This document shows, one piece after another, positions 43,973 through 57,540 of a stretch of 64,000 bases of DNA (position 1 is the stretch's first letter; the number at the start of each line of letters is the position of its first letter). The DNA is from Scenedesmus sp. ARA3 (Eukaryota; Chlorophyta; Chlorophyceae; Sphaeropleales; Scenedesmaceae), in the NCBI GenBank assembly GCA_004335835.1, contig RWJK01001160.1, positions 66,567 through 130,566 on the forward strand. The letters run 5' to 3'. The position numbers were made by a program, and so were the translations under genes. The notes under the pieces were generated by a model. It was not told the DNA's origin and made no database searches. It saw only the letters and a list, made by a program, of their open reading frames with translations.

Positions 43973-46379
43973 ATGGACGCTCATTTTCCTCCTCGTCTGG
44001 GCAAGACCACCATGCTTGAAACACCAAACAGCATTTTAGAGCTGGACATATACGAGAACCCAGGTCCGAAGACTAGCAGCTGCAGGAGCAGCTGGCAGCT
44101 GTGCCTGAAGCTGTAGCTTGGTGCTAAGCCAAGGATCACATGCTGAGCAACAATACATCCTGGCCTTACGAGTACTGTAGGTTTAAATTACATGTAGAAC
44201 TGTTAACCGCAGTTGAAAAGGCTTTGAGGCTGTTTCACTGGTGTTGCCTGTTTCCAATGAATGCAGCACGAACTGTTCTGAGGGGAGTGCTGATCCTGCA
44301 CCCCTGGGCAAAGCTGGGTGGATCAATGGAGGATCCAACAGTGATAACACAGTTCAGGTGAGCCATGTAAAGCAACAGCACAGTGCTACGAGCAGATTGT
44401 CATGGAGCAATGCCTATTGTTGCATGGGCCTGCCGAGGCAGCCAGCTGGCTCTGCTGCAGCAGAGAACCACGGCTGTAGCGCTCTTAAATGGCTTGTTGC
44501 CGACTGATTATGGCCATACACTTTTGTGATGGAACTCCAGATATGCACCTACTCTGCTGTCAGTTGCTAGCTGGGTGAATCTGCTGGTTGAGGCTGCTAT
44601 GGTCTGCTGTGCAGGGCTGCCATTGAGTCAGGGCTGTTTAGCCATGTGTGCCGCTACAACATGCGTGGCGCTGGCGCATCAAAGACAAAGTGGACCAAGA
44701 ACATATGGGACCCAGATATACAGGTGAGGCCTGTGCCAATCCAACAGTATGTCAGTCACAGCCATTGAACAGATTGCTTGGATGCAGCTGCACACAGCAA
44801 CTGCAGCATGGCAGGAGCACTGAGGCTTGTCCTGCAAGCACTACTTCGGATGCTTCTGACGCAACGATTGAGCGTTACAACCCTCGTGTTCACACGGGCA
44901 GACAGACCATCAATGTTGCTGACACCCGTGTGTCTCAACTGCTGCATGTGTGGCTGATGCCTTGCAGGACATGCTGCTGGTGGCGCAGCACCTGCTGCAG
45001 CTGCCAAATGGGCCCAAGGAGCTGGTGGTGATTGGCTACAGCTATGGCGCATGCGTCGCAGCAAATCTGATGGAGCATGTGCCAGAGGTGGGCAGTCTCA
45101 CACGTGTCCCAGCAGAGCAGGCTCCTGCAAGCACAACATGGCAGCAGCACCGCGGGCACAGCAGGCAGTGCACTGTCGATCGTGTACACAGCAGCAGGTT
45201 GTGTAGTCCAGGAATGCTGAACTGCTCAGGGTGCTGATGGTATGTGCAGCAACAGTGGTGTTGCGCTAGCAGCAGATACGGTTTGGTGCTGCAGCTGATT
45301 TCATTACAGCTTGCAGGCCCTGTTGGCATTGGATTGCAAGTTAGTTGAGGTTACGATCTGCTCTGCACTGCTTTGCTGCTGCAGGTGGTGGCATACGTTG
45401 CCATTGGCTTTCCACTGGGCGGCATGGCAAAGTGAGCAGCAGTTGACTGGTGCTGCTGCAGTGCACCCAGCAGCAGCAGATGCCTTGGAGGTATCTAACA
45501 GAAGCAGAGTTGAGCCAGCCATGAACAGTGCCTCAGCAGCTGCTTTCAGTTGTTGGGCGGCTTTTTGCGCTCACAGCAAGTGACTGAAGTAGCTCACTGA
45601 AGTCAAGGAGTTGCAACTGGGCCCAGTCTGTGCACAGTGAGCAGCAGCAGGCTACTGCAGCAACAGGCACATCACATACACAATCACCGCTGCTGATCCT
45701 GACAAAGTACTTGTACATGCTGATGCTGCTGATGCTGCTGCTGCTGCTGCCACCGCAGCCTGGCGCTGCGCAGCCGTGACCACTGGCAGCACCTGGCAGA
45801 CACGCCAGTACCCAAGCTGGTAGTGCAGGGCACGCGCGACAAGTTTGCGCCGATGACCACCATACGAGACTACGCGCAGCAGTACCACGACATGCAGTGA
45901 GTGGTGGCTGGTACACTACAGTGAGCTTGTTGCGATATTGTTACTGACTTTGTCTGCTGTGGAAGCTGCAACAGGTGGTGCCTTTGTTTAAACCTGCAGC
46001 AGCACTGCGCGCAGGGGTGGTTGTAGACGTTGCTGCTGATCTGTCGAGTGGCGAGCGCTATATGTCCCTCCTCTGCCGTAGGCAGAACGGTCAGCTCCCA
46101 AGTTGTTCTGCGTTAGACCCAAGTGGGCTTGACACGTTGATGTATCTTCGCCTGCTCTTGCTGCACCAAACCGCCTCACTTTGTGGCAGTTTTTACTTGT
46201 CGCGCATTGTATATGTTTGCAACCGCCTGCGCCAATGCAGGCCGGCGCCCGGGCCGCTGGACCTGGAGATCGTGGATGGTGCGGACCACTTCTTTGACGG
46301 CATCTGGGACATGGTGGCAGAAAAGGTGCTGGCCTGGATCCAAAAGCAGCTGGATGCGCAGCAGGTGGCTGGCGCGTGA
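43973..46379 (+). CDS. Alpha/beta hydrolase (dienelactone-hydrolase/esterase-like)
   Basis: Exons: 43973-44063, 44267-44357, 44615-44723, 44968-45087, 45385-45431, 45759-45896, 46241-46379, in phase, 244 aa. The oxyanion-hole strand LRGVLILHPWAKLGGSM, the HVCRYNMRGAGAS turn, the nucleophile elbow VIGYSYGACVAANLM (G-x-S-x-G), the acid-loop strand PKLVVQGTRDKFAP and the catalytic His in DLEIVDGADHFFDG give a full Ser-Asp-His triad. The C-terminus EKVLAWIQKQL is the usual last helix. Short soluble hydrolases of this type are common in bacteria and plastids; the substrate cannot be told. Exon 1 (MDAHFPPRLGKTTMLETPNS, then LELDIYENP) uses a weak GTCCGA donor and is the least certain part. A TGTAA motif at 46946 could be the poly(A) signal. 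Confidence 0.83.
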
Positions 46380-47687
46380 TAACAGCGTGTTTGCTGTGAC
46401 GGCAGGGCTGCGGCGGCGTTGCTGGCGGGTAGCAGCAGCAGGCAGGTGTGCAGGGGGTGCTGCCAGCGCCATGAGCTGCTGTTGTGGGCAGCGGCGCATC
46501 AACTGTAGCGGGAACCGCAAAGCGTGCTGCACTGGCGATCGGGCTGGCGGGCAGTTGTATACAAGACGCCTGCAGCGGGCAGATGATACCCGCATTGCAG
46601 AGCGTATAGGCTGAACTGTGGAGTGTGGGGTGGGTATGTGCTGCAAGGCTTGTGAGGTGTACGCGTGAAGCGCTGTGGGATACCTCAAAGGTGTGATGCT
46701 TGTGTGACCCGGCACCTTGTACATTGTGTTTTTAACAGCGCCTTGCTCTGTGGATGTGCTGCTTGTAAGGCATGCTGCACCTGTGGGCAGCGCTGTGACT
46801 TGACTTCAACCTGTGCTGACATGAAACTGTTGCAAGGACCTTTGTGTGGTGACACTCTAGTTTGGACAGGAATGGCGCAGCAACCAGCAGTACATCATGG
46901 CGGGAATGAATGCTGAAGCAGTCCCTCTGCTTGTGCATTTGGTCGTGTAATGCAGACGCCTGGCTGACCGCCTGCCACGGTTGGACAGATGCTCATGGGT
47001 TGCTGTGCCGAAGTGTGCGCTAGTCGGGCAGCAGACAGGTGGCTGTAAGGAGAAGTTTTAGAGGCTTGCCAGGCCCTGCTGTTGCTTCGGGTTGCTGCAG
47101 CCAGCAGAGGCCCTGCTCACCGTCAGCACGTTGACCAGCTGCCCTGAGCATCCACACGTGCAGTGGCATTGCGCATGCGTGCTGCTTTCATAGCAAGCAC
47201 TTGTCTAGCCTAGAAGCATGTGGCTGAAATGCATTCGCCCTGGCTTGTATCACGGTACACAATGCCAGAGCATAGGATTTGCCTGGCTTACGTGTCCATC
47301 CACTCATGCGTGAATGTAATTTGCTCCGGCTGTTGCTGTGGCTTAATTGGTAGTGTGGTGATAACAGTAAATGCTGGTGCTGGCGATGTCAGGAACCGTC
47401 AACAGGCTGGGTGGCCAGGACTGGCGTATTGGTGGCAATGAGTCTGCATAATTTTTTGAGCATACTTGCGCACAGCGCATCTCTTACAGACAGATGCTGG
47501 CACAGTGTCTAGTGGTACAAAGAATTGCAGGAGCAGTTGTGTAAGTCTACAGGCCAACTCGTCTCGAACGTCTTGGTCAGCAGGAACTGTGAGGAGGGTC
47601 GGGTTGTGCTAGTTACTCAGCACGTTACACCAGCTGCCAGCATCACCAGTGGCTGCGATCAAGCAGCTTGCATCTACACCACACCAA
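46380..47687. other. Convergent 3' flanks of the hydrolase and IFT121
   Basis: No exon or repeat that I can support in 1.3 kb. The only feature of note is TGTAA at 46946-46950. Confidence 0.5.
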
Positions 47688-49789
47688 CTATGCTGCAGCA
47701 CCCTCGATTATTCGTGCCTGCTTCGGCCCTCTGCCCTTGCCTGCTTCCTGCGGCAGCTGGCTGTGGCACAGCGGGCAGCACCACCGCGCCCCCAGCTCTG
47801 CAGTGATCATGGCCCGCTTGCAGGTCTTGCAGCGCTGCCAGGGCGCATCACGCACCGCCTTGCCTGATGCCACACACACCTGCCGCAGGCGATCAGCAGC
47901 AGCAGCAGCAGCAACCCCAAGAAGACAGTCAACAGATGGCGCACAGGTAACTGTAGGACCAGACAGTTAAGATACGCCCAGGCGACCAGAGACGTTACCC
48001 TGAACATTCACTTGCTTGCACTAATGCTGGCAGCTACATGCTGTCGCTGCTAAAGATGTCAACCAAGCCTGACTTGCAGGCAGGTTCAAAATTAATGGTC
48101 AGTACCACTGTACACCACCCACATGTTGACTCAGCCTGCATGCCTTCACTGAAGTTCAGTGACTGAACAGCTCAAACACCACGGACACACAATGCAGGGT
48201 ACCCACCTGATCCTTGTCGGCCACAAGGTCATCCAGCAGCACATCAAACTGGCCCTTGCCACCTGCTGCTGCTGTCCGCTGCCGCTCCCGCCCCTCCGCA
48301 AGATTGTGCGGGTCAGCTGGCGGGTGCGCCACAAAGATGCTCATTGCCAGGTCAGCAAACGCCTGCCTCCGCTCCTTGGGTATGCTTGGCAGCGCTTCTA
48401 GCTTTACAAAGGCCTGTTGTGTCGAGTGCAACAACCAGGGCAACCAGGCACACATATTTTCTTGTTAGCAACAGGCAGCAGCACTGCATGCAATTCTCAG
48501 CCTGATAACGCGCATCAGCTGCTTACCATTTGTCCTCAGCCTTAGTGCAAAGCAGCAGCCAAGTGCAAGTCCTTCAGCTGCCACAGCACAGGACAGCACG
48601 GACTATGCAGCAACGTGTATGATGGCAACTGCAGTACTGGTGGCAACCTGGGAGCGTGCGGCAGCTTGCTGGATCTCCCTCAGCGAGTGCTGCGCGTGTT
48701 GCTTGCGCGCCGTTGGAGGCTCTCCATGCAAGCCCTGCAAGCTACAGCTATTACACTTGAACCGGCTTCTGCTGGTGACCCTCACCTTGGAGCACGTCCC
48801 GTAGAAGTTGCTGTGGAAGCCCACCAGTGCCAGGAAGGCGTACACGTCAGCAGGGTCCAGCACGTCATCGTACTGCCGCAGCCGCAGCGCCGTGCGCAAC
48901 GCTGCATCCGCCTGCAAACCAGCACAGAGCAAGCAAGGCACATGAGCAGCAGCATGTGAAGGCATTTGAGCGGAGCGCTACTGTGCTGGGCTTGGCCATT
49001 GTTTTTCACTCACAAGAAGCGACCTCTGTGTCAACACACAGCTGCACTCTGCAGTCTCACCTGCCCGTTGTACAGCTGCTGGTGCGCCAGCAGCCAGAAG
49101 TGGTACGCCTCAGCGCCCTTCCAGGCGTTGTCCAGGCCCTTGAGCTCGCTGCCAGAAGCGGCCTCCAGCGTCATCAGGCCTGCCAAGCCAAGATAGAAAG
49201 GTACGGTGACAAGGCAGCATGTTGTCAGCTACAACAACCTTGAACACACGCAGTGGCTTGAAACCACACTATCGAAATTGCAGCGCATACAACCGCCTGC
49301 ATGGCTACAAGTGTCCCCTTAGCCACTACAGCTATTTTAGGCACATCAGCGCCGTGACTCTGACAGTGCATTTTGACTCCAATACTCCGATTGCAGGTAC
49401 AAGTCCCTTGCATGGTCAGCCATCAACACAGTAGTGGCTGCTACCCCGCCCAGCAACTCAAATGCATGACCCACCTGCCAGCGTCTGTGCTGCTGCCGCT
49501 GTCTGAGTTGGCTTGACAGTGGTGCCTGCTGTCCTGCCAGCAGGACCGCGGGTGGTGCCAGGCGGGCCTGCTGCTGCTGTTGTCACTCCTGCCCCTGTAC
49601 CCAGCAGGGTTGCTGCTGCAGTGGCGCCATCACCGCCTGCCCCTGCGAGTGCCTTACGCTTAAAAGCCTCCACCTCAAGTGCTGCCAGCACATACAGCTT
49701 CTTTATCTGCAGCGGTGGCGCACGCTGCTGCGCAAGCTTGGCTGCTGTGTCAACCAACAGCTTGGCTGCCTCCGTGTGGCGCTGCGCCT

Positions 49790-49821
<32 letters not shown>

Positions 49822-52800
49822 GAGCGTTGAACATCCTGAGCTCATCACTGTACGGCATTTGGGCCTTGTGCATGCAGCGGAAGCAAGGCCCAAGCAAAAC
49901 AGCAGGTGCCTACGCATGCACATGCATGGCAGCAGTGGGCAGCAGCTCAGGCAGGCGATGCACAGGAATGTCAGTGTTGGGCAATGCCGCGTACCTTTCT
50001 ATACAGCTCAACAGCCTCCAGGTACTTCTTCTTCTCTAGCAGGTGCCCTGCGTACTGCTGCAGCAGCCCCTCAGCCTGAGGGTAGTTGTACTGCTGCGCC
50101 AGCTGCAGCGCCTGGTCCCACTGGTGCAGCAGCACGCAGCAGTCGATGGCCGCCTTGGTGTCGCCAGCCTGCAGCCGGCATACGGCAGGCAAGGAGATTG
50201 TGTGAGCAATCTTCTTGTGAAGGGTATCCATATGCACTGCAAAGTGAGAGCTTTTACCATTGCAAAGTTGATCAGGATCTTGTGTGCTTGCTTGATCAAG
50301 GATTGCCAGACAGCACACGCAGAGGCAGATGCCAAATACTGCACACCTTGAGGAACGCGGCCACAGCATCTGCACACAGCCCCACGCTCTGCAGCTTGGC
50401 ACCGATGTCTGCCAGCAGCGGCTGCCCCTCTGTCAGCACCTCCGTCAGCTTGACAAGGCCGGAGAAGTCCTCCAGCTGGTAGAAGCAGTGCACCAGCATG
50501 CCCGTGTTGCGCGCCTGCAAGGGAAGGGCGGGAGCGGTGCATTCCAGTGCATGAGCTGCACCACAGCACCGTTGCATCCTTGCGTAGCCTTGCAGCTGTG
50601 TCACGCTGCGCCCTCTACTCTTGAGACTTGCCCAGGTTGTTGCGCGACCCCTCTTTAGCTAAAATATCTGCTCAGCCTACCTGCGTGTAGTATTGCGCCG
50701 CCTTGGCCCACTTCTGCCTGTCGCTGTAGTACTGCCCTATCTTGTTCCAGGCATTGGCCAGCGCCACGTCGTCGCCGCCAGTCTCCTTCACCAGCCGCTC
50801 CACCTTGAACCAGTCGCCTGCAATGCGTAGCAGCAGCCAGCATGCACTAAAGTTCAAACTGCTTGCAATGCACATACTACTGCTCCCTGCAGGTTTAGCC
50901 CACACAGCTGAAGAGCTAGCTCACGCTGCATGCAATGCCTTGGCTGGCGGCTCATTGCTGCTTATCTGCTGCTGCAGCCATGGAAGCAGTCTCACTCACC
51001 TAGCCTGCTGCGCAGCCCTATTGCCAGATCCAGCCTGTCCATTTGGCGGTACAGGTCCTCAGCGTCATCAAAGCGCTTGAAATAAACGCACACCTGGCAG
51101 CAGCAGAAGTAGCAGGCATTTGTACATGTATCAGAGCAAGCAAGCTGTACATATGCTGCCCACACGGAAGTGCAACTGGTTCCAGTGAACTGAGCCAACA
51201 CGAGCACCACTTGCAGCATGTGCACATTGCAACTTGCAACGAGCTACAAGCTGACTCAGCACACCCTGCTGCTACCATGCACGCATGCAAACACACTTCG
51301 CTTCCAGCCCAGGCTGTGCAGAACACCTACCTCTGCCTGCTGCTTGGCCTTGTCCCCAAGCTGTGCCAGCCGCTTCACTAGCTGCACGCCCTGGTAGTCC
51401 CCACAGTGCACAAAGGCTTTCTCTGCTACAGCCAGGTCCAGCTTCTCCAGCGCATGCTCTGCCAGCAACTGCCACAGCCGTTTGTGGGGGTTGTCTGCTA
51501 TGAAGGCCTGCGCATCAGCCTCGTTGCCGCTGGCCAGCAGCGCCCGGGTGTCCCTGCAACATGCACAAGCAGCATCGCACAAGCTTAAGCACCTGATACC
51601 ACACAGCAGCTGCAGAGTCGCTGCTTGGTGCACGGTGACTGTGATAGCCAGCGCAACTGCTGCAGTGCTGTCTTTCCTTTGTGTTGTGGCACGATGCAGC
51701 TATTGTTGAAGCGCATACCGCCGCAACGTCGCTTGGGCCTCATGTTGCCGCACCTGAGGCTGCGGGTTTCGTAGTCTGCCACCATGTCCAGCTCCGGAAG
51801 GTCTGGCTGCTGCATGATGTCATCCAGGAACACCGCACGCACCTGCACACACAACAAACAGGTTCAACAGCAGGCACCGTCCGTGTTTCACACTGCTTGC
51901 ACACACAGTTGCAACAGAGCAAGCAGCTGCAACACTGCAATAACAGCATGCTCGCACCCCTGGCCACAGGCAATGGGCGTACCTGCAGGTCGCTGAACCC
52001 TGCCAGGCACGCGCTGCTGTTGACTGGCTCCTCTGGGTCGCTGCCGCGCAGCACATACATGCGGCCCTTCTCCATGAGCGCCAGCAGCTCAGGGTTGTCA
52101 GACGCCCAGCACAGGTCCCACACATCCTGCAGCCCGGCACCATTTAACATGGCAGAACCAGATGAAAGCCGAAATGTTTGTGGCACTGCACGCCCCAATT
52201 GCATGCGTATAAAGCAGTATGCTTCAAGATCAGCAGCCTAAACACGCACTAGCCTGCGCCGCACATGTTCTGCCAGCATGCCACCTGCTTACAACACATG
52301 CAATCACACAGCTGGCTACTCAGCTCACCTTGCGTTCATGTGTCAGATGCTCCCCGCGCATCTTGCCAGTCCCCGCAGCTGTCATGTCCATGAAGCTTAG
52401 CACGCCGTTAAAGTCGATCACTGCCAGCCTGCTGCCGTCGCAGTTGAGCGAGAGCCGTGCAGGCCTGCAGCGCAGCAGGTACTGCGCATCCGGCGCAAGA
52501 CCAGGCAGGCCGAAGCCATGCACCACACCGCTGCTGCGCGCAACCAGCAGCTGGTGCTGGTGAGCTGTCACCGCACAGATGGGGTCTGCGCTGCTGCTCA
52601 GCTGAGAGGCCTGCTGCTTGAACACCTCGGGAGCCTGCAGCAACGCATTTGCATGAAGCGCCATTGAGGCAACCAGGTTAAAGATGGCTGTGCACATGGA
52701 AAAGCCACAGCAAACGTTGCCTTGCATGCTGACTTCTATATTGCTGTCGCCATGCAATTGTCTCACCTGGCAGTTTGTGGGGGTGTCTATGTGGAACATC

Positions 52801-55716
52801 TGCTCCCGGCCCTCCCGCTGCAGCTTGGCTGCTGCACCGCTGCCGCCAGCGCCGCCTGCTGCCCCAGCCGCTGCTAGCTGGCGCGTGAAGCTGTTCCTGA
52901 ACTGCCACACATACACCACCTCCTCAGAGGCCGCAATGGCATAGCATTCTGCAACAGCAGTGAGCAACAATCGACAATAGCAAGCAGAGTCAGCGTGTGT
53001 GGTACTGTGGCATTACCATGCCAAGTGCAGCTTGCTAGCCTGGCACAACAAGACGCATGTATTTTTATGTAACGCAACTGCCTACTAGGTTGGACTTGAC
53101 AAGCCCGCTGCAGAAGTGAGTGTGGTGACAAGCAAGCAATCTGAGAACCTGCTTGTGCAAGCACCTGTTAGGGTCACGAACTTTGGCTCCAGCTCTATCA
53201 CTTTGCTGTCCACTGGGCTGCCGATGGCATTGCACAAGATCAGGATGTGCTCGCCAGGGGCCTCGCCCTGCACAGCGCAGCAGCAGGCAGCACAGCTGCG
53301 TTACAAAGTGCTCTGCAACTGAAGGCCATGCACAGCCAATCAGTACTCGGCTCTGAACATACGGCTAGACAGTGGACACTGCAACATCTGGAGCAGGTGC
53401 AGGCATAATGAGCTGCAGCACGGCGAAGGCATCAACGCAGCTGCTGGATGCATCACCTGCTCAGCTGCTGCACCAGCCACCCACCTTTGTGGCCAGCAGG
53501 CAGAACTCGCCCGCTGCACTGACATGCGTCACGCGCTTCACATACTTTGCGTAGCGCTCGTTGCTGCGCGTGCCCCAGAACATCACGCAGTGCTCCTGCC
53601 GCTCTGGCTTCGTGAACGCATACACCAGCGTGTCTGCAAAGTACGCCCATAAGTAGCTGTGCCGCATGCTGGTGAAGAATATGTGGCTGTCCACAGCCAG
53701 GGCTAGCCGCAGGCCGCTGCCCTCCCAGCAGATGCCGCTGATGCCGCCGCCTGGCACGCGCAGCGTGCGCAAGTGCTCGCCCGCCTGGTTGTAAAACTGC
53801 ACCAGCCAGAGCTGCGCGCCATCCCCTGTGGTCTGGTGACCGGAGACCGCCAGGATCTGCAGCAGGATCAAGGTGCCGGAGGCTCATGCAAAATGCAGAA
53901 ATACCGCAGAGCATGGCTGTGCACCAGCGGATACTGTGGTGAGGTGCTAGTTGCTGGCACTCAGGCAGCCAAGGACCACATTTGATGGAAGAAGACAGTA
54001 CAAGTGTGTGCACAGCTGCAGCTTCTGCTTGCACATGCTGCAGCCAGCTGCTGCCAGCTGCTGGTCAGCCAAGTACTCACAGAGCCGTTGTGGTTCCACT
54101 TCACAGCGCGCGGCTTGATGCCCGTGTCTATGCAGATGGCATTGTCATCCATATCATGCCGCATGAGCTGCATGCGGCCGTTGTCCAGGCACAGCGCCAG
54201 CACTGGGCAGTCGGGCTCAGGGTAGCCTCTGCTGCCGTCATACCAATCCATGCCCACCATCTTGCAGGGGCCTGCAGTGCAGCACAGAAGACAGCTGCGG
54301 CGTTGCAGGCATATACAGGGCAGGAAGCTACGCAAGGCCTCTGCTGCTGCTGCTGCTGCTGCCGCTGCTGTTGTATCTCCCAAAAAACCACGCCATGACT
54401 GCAGCATTTGGTGTGCAACAGTCAAAGAGCCGCTGCAGCCTGAGTAGCGCTGCTGCTGCATGTTGTCTGGTATTGAGAGTGTCTCTTGATGCATCAACAG
54501 CAAGCATGAGCCGCTGCTGGCACAGGTGCAGCTGCTGCTCCTGCTGCTGTTGTGGCGCCCGCTCGAGGCCCTGGAGCAGCATCATACTCACCCACATAGC
54601 CTTCATTGCAGTACAGCGGCACCTTGGCCACTGCATTGCCATTGCTGTCATATGTGTGGCACTCGCCGGCTGCGTTGCAAAACAGGATGAACCTGCCGTC
54701 TGGTGACCACTCCAGCAGCGACAGCTGCATGCTGAGCTCCTTGCCCCACAGCCTGTTGCCATCAACGCTGCCCACAATGACTGCGCCGTCATCATATGCA
54801 ATGCAGATCTTCTCTCCACTGGAGGTCCACTTCATGTCTTTGACAACACCCTTGTTCCTGCAAGTCACAAGAGTGGAGACAGGTGAGCAAATTAAATGTG
54901 GCAACAGTTGCTGCGCAAGGCAGGCACACCCAAAGACTGGTTACATGTTCCTGCGAGCAACAAAGTAGAGTTGCTGTTGCTGCTGCTGCTGCTGCACGGC
55001 TGCAGGGGCTTGGATCACGTGCCCATCTAGAGAGATAACCTTGCACCCACCTGTTGTTGATCATTTCCTCGTACCACATGCCATTGTACAGCGTCCACAC
55101 AATGATGAGCCCTGCTTCATCACTGGTGGTGAGCTTGTTGAACGCGCTGTTCCATGTGGCACATACCACCGCACTGCTGTGGCCCTCCAGGGTCTGATTT
55201 TGCGCCAGGGCGTTGCTGCCGCCAGCTGCTGCTGCCGCTGCTGCTTTTTGCTCGTTCTGTGTGGCTCCATCCAGCCGAAGCACCTGCAGTGTGGGCATGA
55301 ATCGCGTACATGAACCAGAGTATGCTGTCACTCAACAGTCCAGTATATCGTGTTGCTGTGTAAACTATGAGGAACAGGTCGGTCAAAGCTGCGCAACACT
55401 CCAGCCGACTGCCGTCATGTTGGTGTATCTGTTGCATCTAACAGGCCTGTAGACCCTCTTGGCCTGAGGCAGCTCACGCTGCTCTGGATGTGTGACAAGC
55501 ACTCACCTTCAGCAGTGCACCTTCCCCTCCACATGCAATCCATCCCTGATCCGTGTTCCAAGATACACATCTCAGCTTTGCACCACCAGGAATAGCAATC
55601 TTCTTGCTGTGGTACGAGGCAGACAGCAGCAGTTAGCCTGATGTCTCAGGGAGGCAGCATGGTGCTGCCGAAAGCTACGAACTCTGCCCCACATCTTACC
55701 TGAGGTATGCAAACAT
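47688..55716 (-). CDS. IFT121: IFT121/WDR35, intraflagellar transport complex A subunit
   Basis: Retrograde ciliary transport subunit. Twenty-one exons 5' to 3': 55716-55700, 55606-55507, 55283-55051, 54857-54592, 54271-54081, 53856-53485, 53267-53165, 52948-52767, 52634-52329, 52126-51983, 51842-51754, 51553-51331, 51093-51000, 50817-50681, 50514-50347, 50168-49995, 49787-49475, 49179-49061, 48911-48786, 48413-48207, 47879-47688; all in phase, 1251 aa. The start [23 protein letters not shown] matches WDR35. Two N-terminal WD propellers follow ([57 protein letters not shown]), then TPR-like helices ([53 protein letters not shown]) and the terminal zinc ribbon [17 protein letters not shown]. 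Exon 17 holds a lineage-specific Gly/Ala/Thr insert. Nothing looks broken, so cilia genes appear to be maintained. Confidence 0.97.
49789..49820 (+). repeat. (CAG)n forming the IFT121 exon 17 acceptor
   Basis: On the transcript strand (CTG)n ends in CAG exactly at the exon 17 start. Confidence 0.9.
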
Positions 55717-56454
55717 CGCTTGAACGCAGTTCCAGCCTACAGTCCGACAGTCAACATTGCTTTTGATGGCAACAGCGAATCACATGACATCCAACCATGG
55801 GCAACGCGTGCTGAGTTCAGTCTTTTACATGTGTTAAAGCCAATATTTTACGATGCAGCAGCGAAACAGGACCCCTTTGAGCTGTGGCAGATGGAAAAGA
55901 GCGGGATGCAGCAACGGGTGCACGCCAAGACAGCATAGATCAATAATCGCGGTTGAACGCAGATCCTGCTTCAAAAAGTAAAACGCAGGCAACATGTCGC
56001 ATGTAGAGTGCGAAACCCTAGAAGACTGTTGAACTGCCGATACGCTGTGTTGACAGCACCGTCATGCATGAGACAAAGGGTGCCAAGTCAAGGCGACATG
56101 CCGAGGGTTGAGTCGTTTGGTTGCACTTCTGCAGTGAAACCGTCATTGGATCTCAGGTTTCTGTGACAGCAACCACATGGAGCAGCAGGTGCCACCCGGC
56201 ACTGGCCAGTGCCATGGTGTGGCTGAGCACAGGTCTCCAACAATAATACATTCACGGTGCATAACAACTCAAGCACTGCGGCTGTCACATGCAATAACAC
56301 CCAACACAACTAGGCCCAAATTTGAGTGACTGTCCTGCGCATCGCGATGCCGTGATATATATCACCGCGCCAACTTGACAATACACGTGGTTCTACCGCC
56401 TGGCCAGCATGTCATGCAGCTGCAACTTGGATGACGGAGAACAGGTGTACTGTC
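55717..56454. other. Intergenic: IFT121 5' flank and phosphodiesterase 3' flank
   Basis: Both neighbours are on the minus strand. A plus-strand ORF at 55720-55938 lacks an ATG and has no family resemblance I can see, so I leave it out. Confidence 0.5.
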
Positions 56455-57540
56455 TCAGCTGAGCGGGCACTCTGCCACCTGCTTCCAGCTAGCCAGTGAG
56501 CGGTCCTCAACTGGTGTGTACCACAAGCTAATGGCCTCAGCAACAATCCCGTTGTCTGTCAGCAGCGTTTTGTAGTCGCTGCCCTCTCCATACAGCCGCT
56601 GCACTGCAGCCTGCTGCGATGCTGTGCGCGCTGTGTCATCCACGTCTGCGTACAGCAGCGACAGGTGCGGCATGTAGTCTGCAGGGGCCTTGCCAAAGGC
56701 CTGCTGCGCTGCTGCACCTGCTGCCATGATGGCCTGCTCTTTGGCTACTAGGATGTACACGCACTTGTGGAAGGAGGAGCCCTGCACCACGTTCAGGAAG
56801 TTGATGCGGAACTTCTGCAGCAGCAGTTGCAGCAGCAGGCACGGCATGAGTGGGTACACCAGTGATGCTGTTAGCGCATTGCACGTGTTTGACATCAAGT
56901 ATGCTGCTGCTGTTCTGTGATGCAGCTCCCTAGAAGAAGGCTGACAGTTGAATGCCATCGTGCTCTCGTCCTCATGTTGAAGTTTGCAGCGCTGCACATT
57001 TGCCAATGTAAGGGAGCGTGCACTGCGGGTTATGCATAGCTGTGTTTCCGACTCCTCAACAGCCTGTGTTTGTTGATTGTTGCACGGCTGGCAGCTGCAG
57101 AGTGCTCAAGTCAAGCCAGCAAACACATAGCAGCAATAGAAGATCCCTACTTTGGTTTCCTGTGCCAGCTGCTGCATGGTGGCAATGATTTGCTCCTCGT
57201 CTCCCTGGATGTCTGGCAGCAGCGTTACATGCGGCTCAAACAATGGCGCACCATACTCCTTTGCCTGAGTTGCTATCTCCTGCTGTAGTTTGTTGTACAT
57301 GTAACCAGAGGGCTTGATCCAGATGGAGTAATTTTCACTCATGGTTGCTGCCAACTGCTGCCTGCGGTTTGCAGCAGTACAGGTACCAGTGCTGATGGCA
57401 GGCACAACTGTGCGGGTGCTCTGTCTGGTGGTGTGCGGTTGAAGGAAGCAAGCGAGGCCTGTTCTGCTGCTTACTGCCGCTTGGTGCATGTTTTGAGGTT
57501 CATAAGGATCGCTGGGGCGGATGGCGACAAGGAGTGCCAT
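56455..57540 (-). CDS. 2H-family cyclic phosphodiesterase (CPDase)
   Basis: Exons 57540-57151 and 56814-56455, in phase, 249 aa. The two catalytic H-x-T/S motifs of the 2H superfamily are PHVTLLPDI and PHLSLLYAD, placed as in Arabidopsis CPDase, which opens ADP-ribose 1'',2''-cyclic phosphate left by tRNA splicing. FHKCVYILVAKEQAIM and the end SWKQVAECPL also follow that family. A ~65-residue Ser/Thr/Arg-rich N-terminus precedes MSENYSIWIKPSG, where the enzyme proper starts; it could be a transit peptide, or translation may start at that internal Met. Confidence 0.87.

Noticed and set aside
55720..55938. 73-codon plus-strand ORF next to the IFT121 start
   Set aside because: No ATG, no family match, and it lies in the IFT121 promoter on the other strand.
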